From Caldilineaceae bacterium (GTDB taxonomy: Bacteria > Chloroflexota > Anaerolineae > Caldilineales > Caldilineaceae), in the NCBI GenBank assembly GCA_020634815.1, contig JACKBA010000030.1, positions 1 to 64,000 on the forward strand: a stretch of 64,000 nucleotides of DNA, written 5' to 3'. The notes below the pieces were generated by a model. That model was not told the DNA's origin, ran no database searches, and saw only the letters and a list, made by a program, of their open reading frames with translations. Position 1 is the stretch's first letter; every line of letters starts with the position of its first letter. Of this stretch, positions 7,590 to 16,539 are shown piece after piece. The position numbers and the translations under genes were made by a program.

Positions 7590-10397
7590 ATGGAATCCTT
7601 CACGCACAATCTCCCTGTGCAGCACACGTCGTTTGTGGGCAGGGAGAGCGAAATCGCCGAGATCGTCGCGCTGCTCGACGATGAGTACTGCCGGCTGGTC
7701 ACGCTGCTGGGGCCGGGCGGTATCGGCAAGACGCGGCTGGCGCTCAAGGCGGCCGAGGGGTTGATGCAGGCCGGCGGCGAGGGCGCAGCGTGCCCCTATC
7801 CCGACGGTCTCTACTTCGTCTCGCTCCAGCCGGCTGCGTCCGCCGCGCAGATCGTCTCCGCCATCATCGCCGCGCTCGACTGGCATCCCCCCGAACGGGG
7901 TAATCCCACGGCCGAACTGCTTGCCCATCTGCGCGACAAGCGCCTGCTGCTCATCCTGGACAACTTCGAGCATCTCGTGGCCGAGGCTGCGCTGGTGCAG
8001 GAGCTGCTGCACGGCGCGCCGAACGTCAAGATCGTCGTTACCTCGCGCGAGGTGCTCAACCTGGCGGAAGAGTGGCTCTTTGCCGTGGAGGGCATGGCGC
8101 TCCCCGCCGAAGACGCGGCGGAGGGCGATGGCGACGCGCCCCCAACGAGCGACGCCGTGACGCTCTTTGTGCAGCGGGCGCAGCGCGTGCGCCGGCACTT
8201 TGCCCTGGCCGAGGATCAGGTCGATGTGGTACGCATCTGCCGGCTGGTGGAGGGAATGCCGCTGGCGATCGAGCTGGCTGCGGCCTGGCTGCGCAGCCTG
8301 GCCTGTGCGGAGATCGCCGCCGAACTCCAGCGCGGACTGGAGATCCTGCACAGCGACCAACTGGGCATTCCCGACCGCCACCGCGCCATGCGTGTCGTCT
8401 TCGACCACTCGTGGCAGTTGCTCGATCAGGATGAGCGCGAGCTGCTCAAAGCGCTCTCGGTCTTTCAGGGCGGCTTTCTGCGCGAGGCGGCCGAAGCCGT
8501 GGCCGGGGCAACGCCCACTCTGCTGGCGGCCCTCGCCGACAAGTCGATGCTGCGCATGACGGCGGAGGGGCGTTATTCGATCCACGAACTCCAGCGCCAG
8601 GACGCAGCCGAGCGATTGGCGCACTCCCCGGAGCGCGGGGTCGCCATTCGCAATCGCCACTCCTCCTACTACTTACACTTTATCACCCACCCACGCCAGA
8701 GCTACTTCGGGGAGGAGAGCAAGCGCCTGGTGGCGGCCATCGACGCGGAGATCGGCAATATCCTGGCCGCCTGGTATTGGGCGGTGGACCACGACAGGAT
8801 TGGCGACCTGTATCCTGCAATCGATGGGCTGTACCGCTTCGCTTATCTAAGCACCCACCATGCAGAAGGTGCCCGTGCGTTCCGCTATGCCATCGATGCG
8901 CTGCGCCACGGGCCGGCGGACGACGCACACCGGATCGCGTGCGCCAGCGCGCTGGAGTCGCACGCCGTGTTGGATATCATGTTGGGCCATGATCGGGATG
9001 TAGCCGAAGAACTCCTGGAGAGCATCGCGCTGGTGCGCGATCTGCCTACTGCGCGCCGAGAGTTGGCGTCAGCCATTGGCGGCCTGGCCTGGTCGAAACA
9101 TATCAAGCTGGAGTCGGCCGAAGCCAAAGCGCTCTTTCTCGAAGCGGCCGAACTCAACCAGGAAATCGGGGACTTCGAACGGCAGGCATGGAATTACTGC
9201 ATGCTTGGCTCGGCATCGCGCAAACAGGGTGATTACAACGAGGTCGAGCGGTGGTATCAGCAGGCGCTGGAGCTCGGACGTGCCATCGGCGACCTGCGCA
9301 CGATTGCCGACGCCCTCGCCGATTTGGGGTGGCTGGCAATCAGACAAGGGGAATATGCCACAGCGCGTCGCTATTTGGAGGAAAGTCTGTCCGCCGCGCG
9401 GAGCCACGGCAACCGCGACTATATCGTGGAAGCCCTGGGCTTGCTGGGGCAACTGGCCGAGCAGACGGGCGATTTTGCGCTGGCCGCAGCCTATCTGGAA
9501 GAGTGCGTGAGCGTTGCCCGGCTGTGGGGCAAGGAGCCCAATATCGCGTTCAACCTGGCGAAGCTGGCGCATCTCCGCACCGGCCAAGGCGACTACGATG
9601 CGGCCGGAGAACTCTACGATGAAGCAGACTCTCTGATGGCGCAAAGTATTTCCCTCATCGCCCCGGTGGAACTGCGCAACGGTATGGGCAGCCTGGCATT
9701 GCAGACGCAGGCGTATGGCAACGCCCGACTTTTCTTCGAGGAGAGCCTGCATCTTGCGCAGATATCCGGCGACCGCCTGGGCAGCGCACAGGCGCTTGTT
9801 GGTCTGGGTCTGGCCGCCCTCCGGCAGGACGAGATCGCCGATGCCGGCCATCACTTCCTGGGCGCGCTGCAAGAAGCGGCGGGGATCGGCTTTGCCCCGA
9901 TCCTGACGGAGAGCATCGCCGCGGTCGCCGAGTTGCGCGCGGCCGAGGGGGATGTCACCTACGCGGCACAGTTGGCCGCACTGGCTGCCGGCCACCCGGC
10001 CGCCGGTGCAGAGACGCGGCAGCACGCCGCCACGGTGCTGGCAGAGCTGCTGCCCCAGCTTAGCCCCGAGCGGCGCGCCGCCATCACCGAGAGCGAAATC
10101 AGGGTCGACCTTGCGGCCGTCGCCGGCAGGTTGATTGCAGAACTATCGGGTCGCGGCAAGGCAACCGTCGCGGCCGGGGCGGCGCCGGACACCCCCGTGC
10201 TGATCGAGGCGCTCAGCGAACGCGAGCTACAGATCGTGCGCATGGTGGCCGCCGGCAAGTCCAATCGCACGATCGGCCGCGAACTCTATCTTGCGCTGGG
10301 CACCGTCAAATCCCACCTCCACCACATCTACCAGAAGCTGAGCGTCGACAGCCGGACGCAGGCCATTGCCCGCGCCATTGAGCTGGACCTGCTCTAA
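7590..10397 (+). CDS. Large ATPase-TPR-LuxR transcriptional regulator
   Basis: A 935-residue regulator. An NB-ARC/AAA-type ATPase occupies roughly residues 10-330, with Walker A GPGGIGKTR (41-49), Walker B LLLILDNFEH (119-128) and the GMPLAIELAA box typical of plant-R/AfsR-like STAND ATPases. A TPR superhelix follows from ~340 to 830 with repeated AxxYxEEAL-like units. A C-terminal LuxR/NarL helix-turn-helix occupies ~870-935 (LSERELQIVRMVAAGKSNRTIG, then GTVKSHLHHIYQKL). There is no receiver domain. Family knowledge: such STAND proteins are ligand-gated switches that activate nearby promoters. The ligand is unknown; the divergent secreted-protein gene or its own gene are candidate targets. 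AGAGGACGG lies ahead of the ATG. Confidence 0.9.
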   Translation: MESFTHNLPVQHTSFVGRESEIAEIVALLDDEYCRLVTLLGPGGIGKTRLALKAAEGLMQAGGEGAACPYPDGLYFVSLQPAASAAQIVSAIIAALDWHPPERGNPTAELLAHLRDKRLLLILDNFEHLVAEAALVQELLHGAPNVKIVVTSREVLNLAEEWLFAVEGMALPAEDAAEGDGDAPPTSDAVTLFVQRAQRVRRHFALAEDQVDVVRICRLVEGMPLAIELAAAWLRSLACAEIAAELQRGLEILHSDQLGIPDRHRAMRVVFDHSWQLLDQDERELLKALSVFQGGFLREAAEAVAGATPTLLAALADKSMLRMTAEGRYSIHELQRQDAAERLAHSPERGVAIRNRHSSYYLHFITHPRQSYFGEESKRLVAAIDAEIGNILAAWYWAVDHDRIGDLYPAIDGLYRFAYLSTHHAEGARAFRYAIDALRHGPADDAHRIACASALESHAVLDIMLGHDRDVAEELLESIALVRDLPTARRELASAIGGLAWSKHIKLESAEAKALFLEAAELNQEIGDFERQAWNYCMLGSASRKQGDYNEVERWYQQALELGRAIGDLRTIADALADLGWLAIRQGEYATARRYLEESLSAARSHGNRDYIVEALGLLGQLAEQTGDFALAAAYLEECVSVARLWGKEPNIAFNLAKLAHLRTGQGDYDAAGELYDEADSLMAQSISLIAPVELRNGMGSLALQTQAYGNARLFFEESLHLAQISGDRLGSAQALVGLGLAALRQDEIADAGHHFLGALQEAAGIGFAPILTESIAAVAELRAAEGDVTYAAQLAALAAGHPAAGAETRQHAATVLAELLPQLSPERRAAITESEIRVDLAAVAGRLIAELSGRGKATVAAGAAPDTPVLIEALSERELQIVRMVAAGKSNRTIGRELYLALGTVKSHLHHIYQKLSVDSRTQAIARAIELDLL

Positions 10398-10470
10398 TCT
10401 TCCTCACGCCGCTCGGCGATCATCCGCCACTCGAACGTGAATGTGTCCCACGAATCCCGCGTGGTCACGC

Positions 10471-10539
10471 CGGCGTGCGTCGCACGGGTCAGATATTCCT
10501 TCGCATGGAACCGTGGGCTGACCCGTGCGACGCACGCCG
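10471..10539. repeat. Palindromic repeat (family A), copy 2
   Basis: Perfect inverted arms of 22 nt at 10471-10492 and 10518-10539 (core GTCGCACGGGTCAG) surround a 25-nt loop. It lies between the LuxR regulator and the next small gene on the same strand and could fold into a strong RNA hairpin. It is related to the copy at 921-989. Confidence 0.85.
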
Positions 10540-10677
10540 CTACCATTTAGGGACGAGCCAATAAACCCCCTCTCTATCAACCCGTGGGTAGATGACGTGC
10601 GGCTTCGGCGCGCCTATGCTGGAGATGAGCCTGACCAGGCGTGCAACCAAGCCCACTCACTCATCTGGAGGTCACCC

Positions 10678-10971
10678 ATGCGTACCGAACGACTTTTCAT
10701 TGCCTTGACGCTCGTCATGGCGGCCGTTCTGTTGATGGCCGCGCCGGCCGGCGCCCTGCCCGCCCAGCAGGGAAGCACGGATTGCCCGTGGGGATACCCG
10801 GTCTACGATCCGGCGACGCACACCTATGTCTCCCCCTGTTCGAGCGGCTACGGCACCCCGGCGCCTGCGGTCGACAACCCGCTGCCCACAGGACAGGACT
10901 CGATTTACGGCTGCCCGTGGGGCTATCCGGTCTACGATCCGGCGACACATACCTTTGTCCCCCCTTGCTAG
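10678..10971 (+). CDS. Small secreted protein with duplicated CPWGYPVYDP motif
   Basis: A 97-residue precursor. The signal peptide is MRTERLFIALTLVMAAVLLMAAPAGALPA. The ~70-residue mature part consists of two near-identical units, CPWGYPVYDPATHTYV and CPWGYPVYDPATHTFV, each closed by a second cysteine (residues PC) and joined by a Ser/Gly/Pro linker. Each unit therefore has one Cys at either end, about 18 residues apart, which would allow an intra-unit disulfide. I do not recognise the family. The ribosome site TGGAGGT is five bases before the ATG. A hairpin at 11014-11047 follows. High Tyr/Pro/Asp content suggests a structural or surface-binding peptide, but function is unknown. Confidence 0.75.
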   Translation: MRTERLFIALTLVMAAVLLMAAPAGALPAQQGSTDCPWGYPVYDPATHTYVSPCSSGYGTPAPAVDNPLPTGQDSIYGCPWGYPVYDPATHTFVPPC

Positions 10972-11013
10972 CGCAGCAATCGCCCCCCTGAGCAACAGCA
11001 GCCCACCGAGAGA

Positions 11014-11047
11014 ACGCTGGCGGATCCTCCCCCGTATCCGCCAGCGT
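11014..11047 (+). terminator. Hairpin downstream of small secreted protein gene
   Basis: An 11-bp perfect stem (11014-11024 with 11037-11047) and a 12-nt loop lie 43 bases after the stop codon. No strong T-tract follows, so it may be a Rho-type or stabilising hairpin rather than an intrinsic terminator. Confidence 0.5.
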
Positions 11048-11247
11048 CATGGTGCAATCCTCCTTCATCTGCTAGCAAATCAACCAATAAGTGCTCGGTC
11101 GGGGGCTTCCTCTGTGTCGGACATAGGTCGTGTCCGGGTGGGCAGTGGGATAGGCGGCCATGACAAAGACCGGCCATCTGGTGTACCATCAGGGTACCAC
11201 CAAACTTGGCGGGATTCCATCTCAACTTCACACACGGAGGTCCATCC

Positions 11248-12105
11248 ATGCGACGTACGCTACTCTTGATCCTCGCACTCGTGCTGGCCTTGCTGCCGCT
11301 GGCCGGCTGCGCGCCGGTGGCGGACCTGAGCCACCAGGTCGTCACGCTCGACAACGGCATCGTCGGCACGCTCAACCAGCCGGCCGGCGCCGCCAACGCC
11401 CCCGCCGTCCTCATGCTCCACGGCTTCGGCAGCTCGCGCGACGAGGTCGGCGCCATGTACGCCCGCCTGGCCGATGCGCTGGCGGCGCGCGGCGTCGGCT
11501 CGCTGCGCATCGACTTCCAGGGCTTTGGCAAGAGCGACGGCGACACCGGTTCGACGACGGTGACCAGCCAGGTGGCCGACGCCGAGGTCGCCTACCAGTA
11601 TCTGGCCGGCCTCGACTGGGTCGACCCGGAACGCATCGGCGTCATCGGCTTCAGCCTGGGCGGCGGCGTCTCCACCATCGCCGCGGCGCAGCATCCGGAG
11701 TGGTTCAAGTCCATGGTGACCTGGTCGTCGGTGGGCGATATGGTGCCCGATTTCATCGACTCGTTGAGTCAAGAGGCCTTTGACACGGCGGCGGCCAAGG
11801 GCGTCGTCGGGCTCGACCTGGGCTGGCGCACCATCGTGCTCAAGCAGGGCTTCTTTGAGAGCCTGGGCCAGTATGACCTGGCGCAGCTCATCACCGACTA
11901 TCCGGGCGCCTATCTGGCCGTCGCCGGCGACCAGGACTTCTCGGCCGCCTATGCGCCGGGCTTTGTCGAGAGCGCCCAGGCCGACCCCAAGGAACTCTGG
12001 ATCGTGCCGGGCGGCGACCACATCTACGGCGTGCTGAGCGACGACCAGAGCATGGCCGACAGCGTCATCGAGCGCACGGCGCAGTGGTTTGCCGAGACCC
12101 TATAA
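11248..12105 (+). CDS. Alpha/beta-hydrolase lipoprotein
   Basis: A 285-residue lipoprotein. The signal peptide ends in the lipobox LAGC with Cys21 as the lipidation site. The alpha/beta-hydrolase core contains the oxyanion motif LMLHGFGSS (56-63), the nucleophile elbow GFSLGG with Ser136, a late acidic residue in AGDQD (Asp228 or 230), and His258 in GGDHIYG. It is therefore an extracytoplasmic serine hydrolase of the peptidase S9/dienelactone-hydrolase type; the substrate is not evident. The ribosome site ACGGAGG precedes ATG 11248. An in-frame ATG 42 bases upstream has no such site and would spoil the signal peptide. It appears monocistronic. Confidence 0.88.
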   Translation: MRRTLLLILALVLALLPLAGCAPVADLSHQVVTLDNGIVGTLNQPAGAANAPAVLMLHGFGSSRDEVGAMYARLADALAARGVGSLRIDFQGFGKSDGDTGSTTVTSQVADAEVAYQYLAGLDWVDPERIGVIGFSLGGGVSTIAAAQHPEWFKSMVTWSSVGDMVPDFIDSLSQEAFDTAAAKGVVGLDLGWRTIVLKQGFFESLGQYDLAQLITDYPGAYLAVAGDQDFSAAYAPGFVESAQADPKELWIVPGGDHIYGVLSDDQSMADSVIERTAQWFAETL

Positions 12106-12256
12106 GTGTTCGGGCGGTGCGGGTGGCGTCACCATCCGCACCGCCAAATCCATCATCTGACCGTTGCCGGCGCCGGTGCCATCCGCTATGCTGATCCATG
12201 CGCCCCATCGTGGGGCGCAGCGGGGATTCTCCCACACGACCAGAAAGGCGCCCGCC

Positions 12257-12595
12257 ATGCTTCTCGACACCGTGCCGTCGGCACTCCAATCTTCAAGCTC
12301 CAATAATGGGGCAACTGCGCAGGTCGACCCGAACCAAATAGCTCACCTGCTCGAACTTCAGACGGATGTCGAGCGGCATCTTGCAAAGATTGAGCGACTA
12401 CTCATCCAGATGGAATACAACCAAACCAGTGGCAATCAGCAGGTCGCCGTCAGTGACGTCACCATGAATTTCGGCGACAAGGTCATTTTTCTCGTGACGT
12501 GGGCGGCGGCGGCAGTACCGGCGTCTCTCATTTTCCTGACGGTCACTTGGTTTGCACTGTCCATACTTCGCGAGATGCTGGCCACGCTCCTCTGA
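12257..12595 (+). CDS. Small membrane protein with coiled coil
   Basis: A 112-residue protein of unknown family. Residues ~25-60 (IAHLLELQTDVERHLAKIER and onward) form an amphipathic heptad-like helix. A single long hydrophobic segment near residues 75-108 (VIFLVTWAAAAVPASLIFLT and onward) is a likely transmembrane helix or helical hairpin at the C-terminus. AGAAAGG lies seven bases ahead of ATG 12257. Its stop codon is three bases before the next start, so the two genes are probably co-translated. Confidence 0.6.
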   Translation: MLLDTVPSALQSSSSNNGATAQVDPNQIAHLLELQTDVERHLAKIERLLIQMEYNQTSGNQQVAVSDVTMNFGDKVIFLVTWAAAAVPASLIFLTVTWFALSILREMLATLL

Positions 12596-12598
12596 CCC

Positions 12599-12943
12599 AT
12601 GGCCGCCCCCCAACCGCCCCGCCCGCTGCCGGAAAGCGACGATCCCAGCATCGCCACCTTCACCGTCAACCGCGCCGCCTGGGCCGACCTCCTCCCGGCG
12701 CTGGCCGCCCATCTCTGCGCCGGCCACAAGCTGGTGGTGCTGGTGCCGCCCACCGACACGAGCGGGCGGGCCGAGCAGTGGATGGCGGCGCTCGACCGTC
12801 TGCAGCGCCCGCCGGGCACGCAGATCGGCAGGCGGGCGTTGGAGGACCGCCTGTGGGACGGCCAAGTGCCGGCGCCCTTGGGCGAAGGCGACGACACGAC
12901 CGTGGCCTGGGTTGAGTCCGACCTGCACTACCGTCTATCATAG
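12599..12943 (+). CDS. Small hypothetical protein
   Basis: A 114-residue, Pro/Ala-rich protein. I do not recognise a domain. The middle (AAHLCAGHKLVVLVPPTDTS) looks like one beta-alpha unit, and the C-terminus is acidic (GEGDDTTVAWVESDLHY). It begins three bases after the preceding membrane-protein gene with no separate ribosome site, implying translational coupling and a shared task. Codon use is like the neighbours (GC-rich third positions), which supports it being real. Confidence 0.5.
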   Translation: MAAPQPPRPLPESDDPSIATFTVNRAAWADLLPALAAHLCAGHKLVVLVPPTDTSGRAEQWMAALDRLQRPPGTQIGRRALEDRLWDGQVPAPLGEGDDTTVAWVESDLHYRLS

Positions 12944-13789
12944 CGGTACGCGCGCCGATGAGGCGATTGTGTTGACGCAGCCCGCACGGGCGCCGGCGAA
13001 TGACGCCGAGCCGGTGCGGACGGGTTCCCTTATGGGTATCTCTGCCGTGGAGTGGTCTGCCCACGAGCACGGTTCGGCGGACGGCTATGCGCAGCTACAT
13101 CCCAGCCTGGATGCGCTCTACGCGGAGGACCTGCACGCGACCGCCGGGTACTGCGCGGCGCCGCCCGCCGTTTTGCCGACTGAGCCGAGGTGCGGCACAG
13201 CCGACCCCGGCCCGTGCCGCTTTTCACCACACAGACAGACGTGCCGGCTCCAACACTCTGGAGCCGGCACAGTTGCTGCTATTCGGTTGTCGCAAGAAAG
13301 CGAGACGCCCTTCGCTCCCGCTACCTGCCGGGGCGATTCGCCGGGAAGCGTTGTCGCCCCGTGCGACGCACGCCGGGCAAAGCCACGCCAGGTCCAGCAT
13401 CCAAATCCGTTGCGTCCACGGATCGGCCGGCGTGCCTGGCGCGGCCGGGCCGGGCGTCTGCATCTCGGGCCAGGCATCTCAAATCCGGGCCGTGTCAATA
13501 TCCAGGCGATTGAAGCGCCGGCCAGGCCAATAATAATCCGGAAGAAACGCACAAATCTTCGGAGAAGCCAGCAAAATTCGGGAAAGGCTAATAAAGTTAC
13601 CGATCAGGCAAGCCCACAACCTTTTCTCTTCACGATCTTGCCTTTCGCAGGGGCACGGACCCACCACGTAGCTCCGGCATTAGGCGAATCCGCCAACCCT
13701 ATCATATAGTAAGGTCGTCCGGCAGTATCCAAACCCAATCACCCACCTCGCAAGCAGTCACCAGATCATCTCACCCAACGGGAGGAATC
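12944..13789. other. Gene-free stretch with a hairpin element
   Basis: About 850 bases without a convincing gene; long frames here lack ribosome sites and family-like sequence. It contains a structured repeat (13241-13331), one half-arm of palindrome family A near 13364-13380, and an A/T-richer segment at 13530-13720 that probably holds the promoter of the metalloprotease gene. Confidence 0.6.
13241..13331 (-). repeat. Structured hairpin element (family B), copy 1
   Basis: Read on the minus strand, it starts with GGTAGCGGGA, continues with CGACAACCGAATAGCAGCAAC and ends in a perfect 12-bp hairpin (13241-13252 with 13259-13270, 6-nt loop). A second copy on the plus strand at 37937-38033 has the same order of conserved blocks with a different stem sequence, so the structure is preserved while the bases change. 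Confidence 0.65.
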
Positions 13790-16390
13790 ATGTCGATGAA
13801 CGCTCGAAGGCACCCCCTTACGATATTGCTCATCGTCGCGGCCGCGCTGCTCTTGACAGCGTGCACCGTGGCCGTGCAGCCGCTGCCCGGCGCTGCCACA
13901 GCGCAGCCCGCAACCGAGGCTGCCGCGCCCGACGCGCCCGCCGCACCCGCCGCCGAAGCGGACGAAGCCGGCCAGGCCGCAGCGAGCGACGCCGATCTCT
14001 ACGCCGAGCTGCTGGCCAACTCCGTGACGGACACGGGCCTCATCACCACACACCACATGGGCGAACGCTGGTTCCTGGAGATTCCCGCCGACCTGCTGGG
14101 GCGCGAACTCTTCTGGTATTCCGAACTGGCCGAGATGCCCGCCAGCTTCGTCGGCGTCGCCGGCCTGCAAGTCGGCAGCCGTATGGTCAAGTTCGAACGC
14201 ATGAACGACCGCATCTTCGTGCGTGATCTCTCGGACCCGCTACAAAAACGGTCGACCCTGCCCGTCGAGCCGGGCGACCAGCCCACCTCGGAAGAAAAGC
14301 AGGAACAGGTAAGCCCGGCCATTGAAGCCTTCTCGCTTCCCACGGTGCTGGCCGCGCTCCCCATTGCCGGCGAAACGCCGGACGGCGCGCTGGTCATCGA
14401 CGTGACCGACGTCTTCGCCAGCGACCTGACCGACTTCAGCGCGGTGCCCATGCTCGGCATGTCCGGCATCCAGGTGGTGGGCGCCGCGCCCGACCGCAGC
14501 TTCATCCAATCGATCAAGACCTTTCCGCGCAACCTGGAGATTCGCAGCTTCCTGACCTATAACGTCGCCGGCGACATCTCCAGCACCTCGGTCGTCGTCA
14601 GCCATAGCATCACGCTGCTGCCGGACGATCCCATGATGCCGCGCTTCTTCGACCCTCGCGTCGGCTACTTCACCATCTCCTTTGATGACTTTGGCGCCAC
14701 GGATGCGGCCGGCTCCGTCGTGCGCGAATTCATCAACCGCTACCGGCTGGAGAAGGCCGACCCCGGCGCCGAACTCTCCGATCCCGTCAAACCCATCGTC
14801 TACTACATCGACCGCAACTGGCCGGACAAGTGGCGTCCCTACATCAAGCAGGCCGTGGAAGATTGGCAGGTCGCCTTTGAAGCGGCCGGCTTCTCCAACG
14901 CCATCATCGCCATGGATGCGCCCAGCGTGGAAGAAGACCCGGACTGGGACCCCTCCGATACGCGCTACTCCGTGATTCGCTGGGTCGAGCAGCCGCACGA
15001 GAACGCCATGGGGCCCAACACCCACGACCCGCGCACGGGTGAGATTCTCTCCGCTCACGTGCTCGTCTGGTCCGACGTGCTCAAGCTCATCGAACAGTGG
15101 TATTTCACCCAGGCCTCGGCCATCGACCCGCGCGCGCAGACGCTGCCCCTGCCCGACGACCTCATGGGCCGCCTGCTGCGTTACGCCGTCTCGCACGAGG
15201 TGGGGCACTCCATCGGGCTGCGTCACAACCATCGCGCCAGCCAGGTCTTTACCATCGAGCAACTGCGCGACCCGCTCTTTACCGCTGAATACGGCACGAC
15301 GCCCTCCATCATGTCCTACGGTCGTTTCAACTACATTGCCCAGCCCGAAGACGGCGTCACCAACATCATCCCGCAGATCGGCCCCTACGACCGCTTCGCC
15401 ATTCACTGGGGCTACACGCCCATTCCAGATGCCCGCACGCCGGGCGAGGAGTGGCCGACGCTCAACGCCTGGGCGGAACGGCAGCGCGACGATCCCTTCC
15501 TTGTCTTTGGCGGTGAAGACCTTGCCTCAATGGTGGATCCCAACGTGCTCACCGAAAACCTCGGCTCGGATCGCATCGAGGCAGCGCGCCTGGGCATCCA
15601 GAACCTGGAACGCGTCATGGGCCATATCGTCGGCGCCACGACCTATCTCGGCAGCGACTACAGCAAGCTGGCGGAAATGTACGATGCCGTCTTAGGTCAG
15701 CGCTACGGCTGGCTGGCGGCCGCCATCAAGCTGGTCGGCGGCGTCGAGGAAGATCGCACGCTGGCGGGTCTGGGCAACGTGGAATTCCACCGCGTGCCGC
15801 GCGAGCGCCAGCAGGCCGCCGTGGCTTTCATCCTGGAGAATCTCCAGACGCCGCAGGCTTTCCTAGCGCCGGATGTGATGGACAACCTCGCCGCCTTTGC
15901 CGTGACGAGTTCCCTGGCCGACCAGCAGCACGGACTGCTCGACCGGTTGCTCAGCGGTTTCCGCTACAACCTCCTGGCCGAGCAGGCCGTGCTCGACCCG
16001 GCGAACGCCTACCCGCTGGTCGACTATCTGGGCGACATCCAGGCCGGCCTCTTCGCCGAACTCCAGGATCCTGCGCCGCAAGTCGATCCCATGCGCCGCG
16101 CCCTACAGCGCCACTATCTCACCGTACTTGCGCAGCAGATGCAGGCATTCGACGGCCCGTCCGATCCCAGCGTCACGGGCGCCGCCGCGTTCCTCCACTC
16201 CGACGGCCAGGGTACGGATCTGCGGGCGGCCGCACGCTACAACCTGGGCCGGCTGGCCGGCGCGCTCGAAGCCGCCCTGCCCGCGGCCGCCGACGCCACC
16301 ACGGCCGCGCACCTGGCCGATCTGCACGCGACCATCGCCGAGATGCTGGGCGGCGCTTCGCCGGAGAACACAGCCGCCGGGCAGCCATAG
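13790..16390 (+). CDS. Zinc-dependent metalloprotease lipoprotein (DUF5117/DUF4953 type)
   Basis: An 866-residue exported protease. The signal peptide ends in the lipobox LLTAC, and a Pro/Ala-rich linker (residues ~25-65) leads to the mature protein. The first ~330 residues match the DUF5117 pattern (for example EIPADLLGRELFWYSELAE and onward), a propeptide-like region. The catalytic site is HEVGHSIGLRHN with His469, Glu470, His473 and His479, an extended metzincin-type zinc motif. It is followed by SIMSYGRFNY, the Met-turn. The C-terminal ~250 residues are helical. Family knowledge: these are large secreted metalloproteases of unknown substrate. The ribosome site GGGAGGAA is just upstream of the ATG. 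It precedes the phosphate operon by 149 bases and need not be co-transcribed with it. Confidence 0.88.
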   Translation: MSMNARRHPLTILLIVAAALLLTACTVAVQPLPGAATAQPATEAAAPDAPAAPAAEADEAGQAAASDADLYAELLANSVTDTGLITTHHMGERWFLEIPADLLGRELFWYSELAEMPASFVGVAGLQVGSRMVKFERMNDRIFVRDLSDPLQKRSTLPVEPGDQPTSEEKQEQVSPAIEAFSLPTVLAALPIAGETPDGALVIDVTDVFASDLTDFSAVPMLGMSGIQVVGAAPDRSFIQSIKTFPRNLEIRSFLTYNVAGDISSTSVVVSHSITLLPDDPMMPRFFDPRVGYFTISFDDFGATDAAGSVVREFINRYRLEKADPGAELSDPVKPIVYYIDRNWPDKWRPYIKQAVEDWQVAFEAAGFSNAIIAMDAPSVEEDPDWDPSDTRYSVIRWVEQPHENAMGPNTHDPRTGEILSAHVLVWSDVLKLIEQWYFTQASAIDPRAQTLPLPDDLMGRLLRYAVSHEVGHSIGLRHNHRASQVFTIEQLRDPLFTAEYGTTPSIMSYGRFNYIAQPEDGVTNIIPQIGPYDRFAIHWGYTPIPDARTPGEEWPTLNAWAERQRDDPFLVFGGEDLASMVDPNVLTENLGSDRIEAARLGIQNLERVMGHIVGATTYLGSDYSKLAEMYDAVLGQRYGWLAAAIKLVGGVEEDRTLAGLGNVEFHRVPRERQQAAVAFILENLQTPQAFLAPDVMDNLAAFAVTSSLADQQHGLLDRLLSGFRYNLLAEQAVLDPANAYPLVDYLGDIQAGLFAELQDPAPQVDPMRRALQRHYLTVLAQQMQAFDGPSDPSVTGAAAFLHSDGQGTDLRAAARYNLGRLAGALEAALPAAADATTAAHLADLHATIAEMLGGASPENTAAGQP

Positions 16391-16539
16391 CTCGCCGCGA
16401 CTCGCCGGCACGGGTGCGGCCAAACCATCGGGCGGAATCCCAACGCGACCTGCCCGCCAGTTTGGCCGCACCCGCACCAGTGGTAAAGTACATAGGATTT
16501 GTTGGCTCTCCTTCCACTGGGACAACGGGGGCGCGCACC

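Noticed and set aside
6198..8660. An 820-codon minus-strand frame covering the secreted protein and the start of the LuxR regulator
   Set aside because: Only the part from 7349 down has a signal peptide and ribosome site. The upstream part is the antisense of the STAND ATPase domain.
12552..13709. A 385-codon open frame across the gene-free stretch
   Set aside because: It overlaps the small hypothetical gene in another frame, starts without a ribosome site, and its translation is Arg/Pro/Ser-rich noise of the kind produced by GC-rich non-coding frames.
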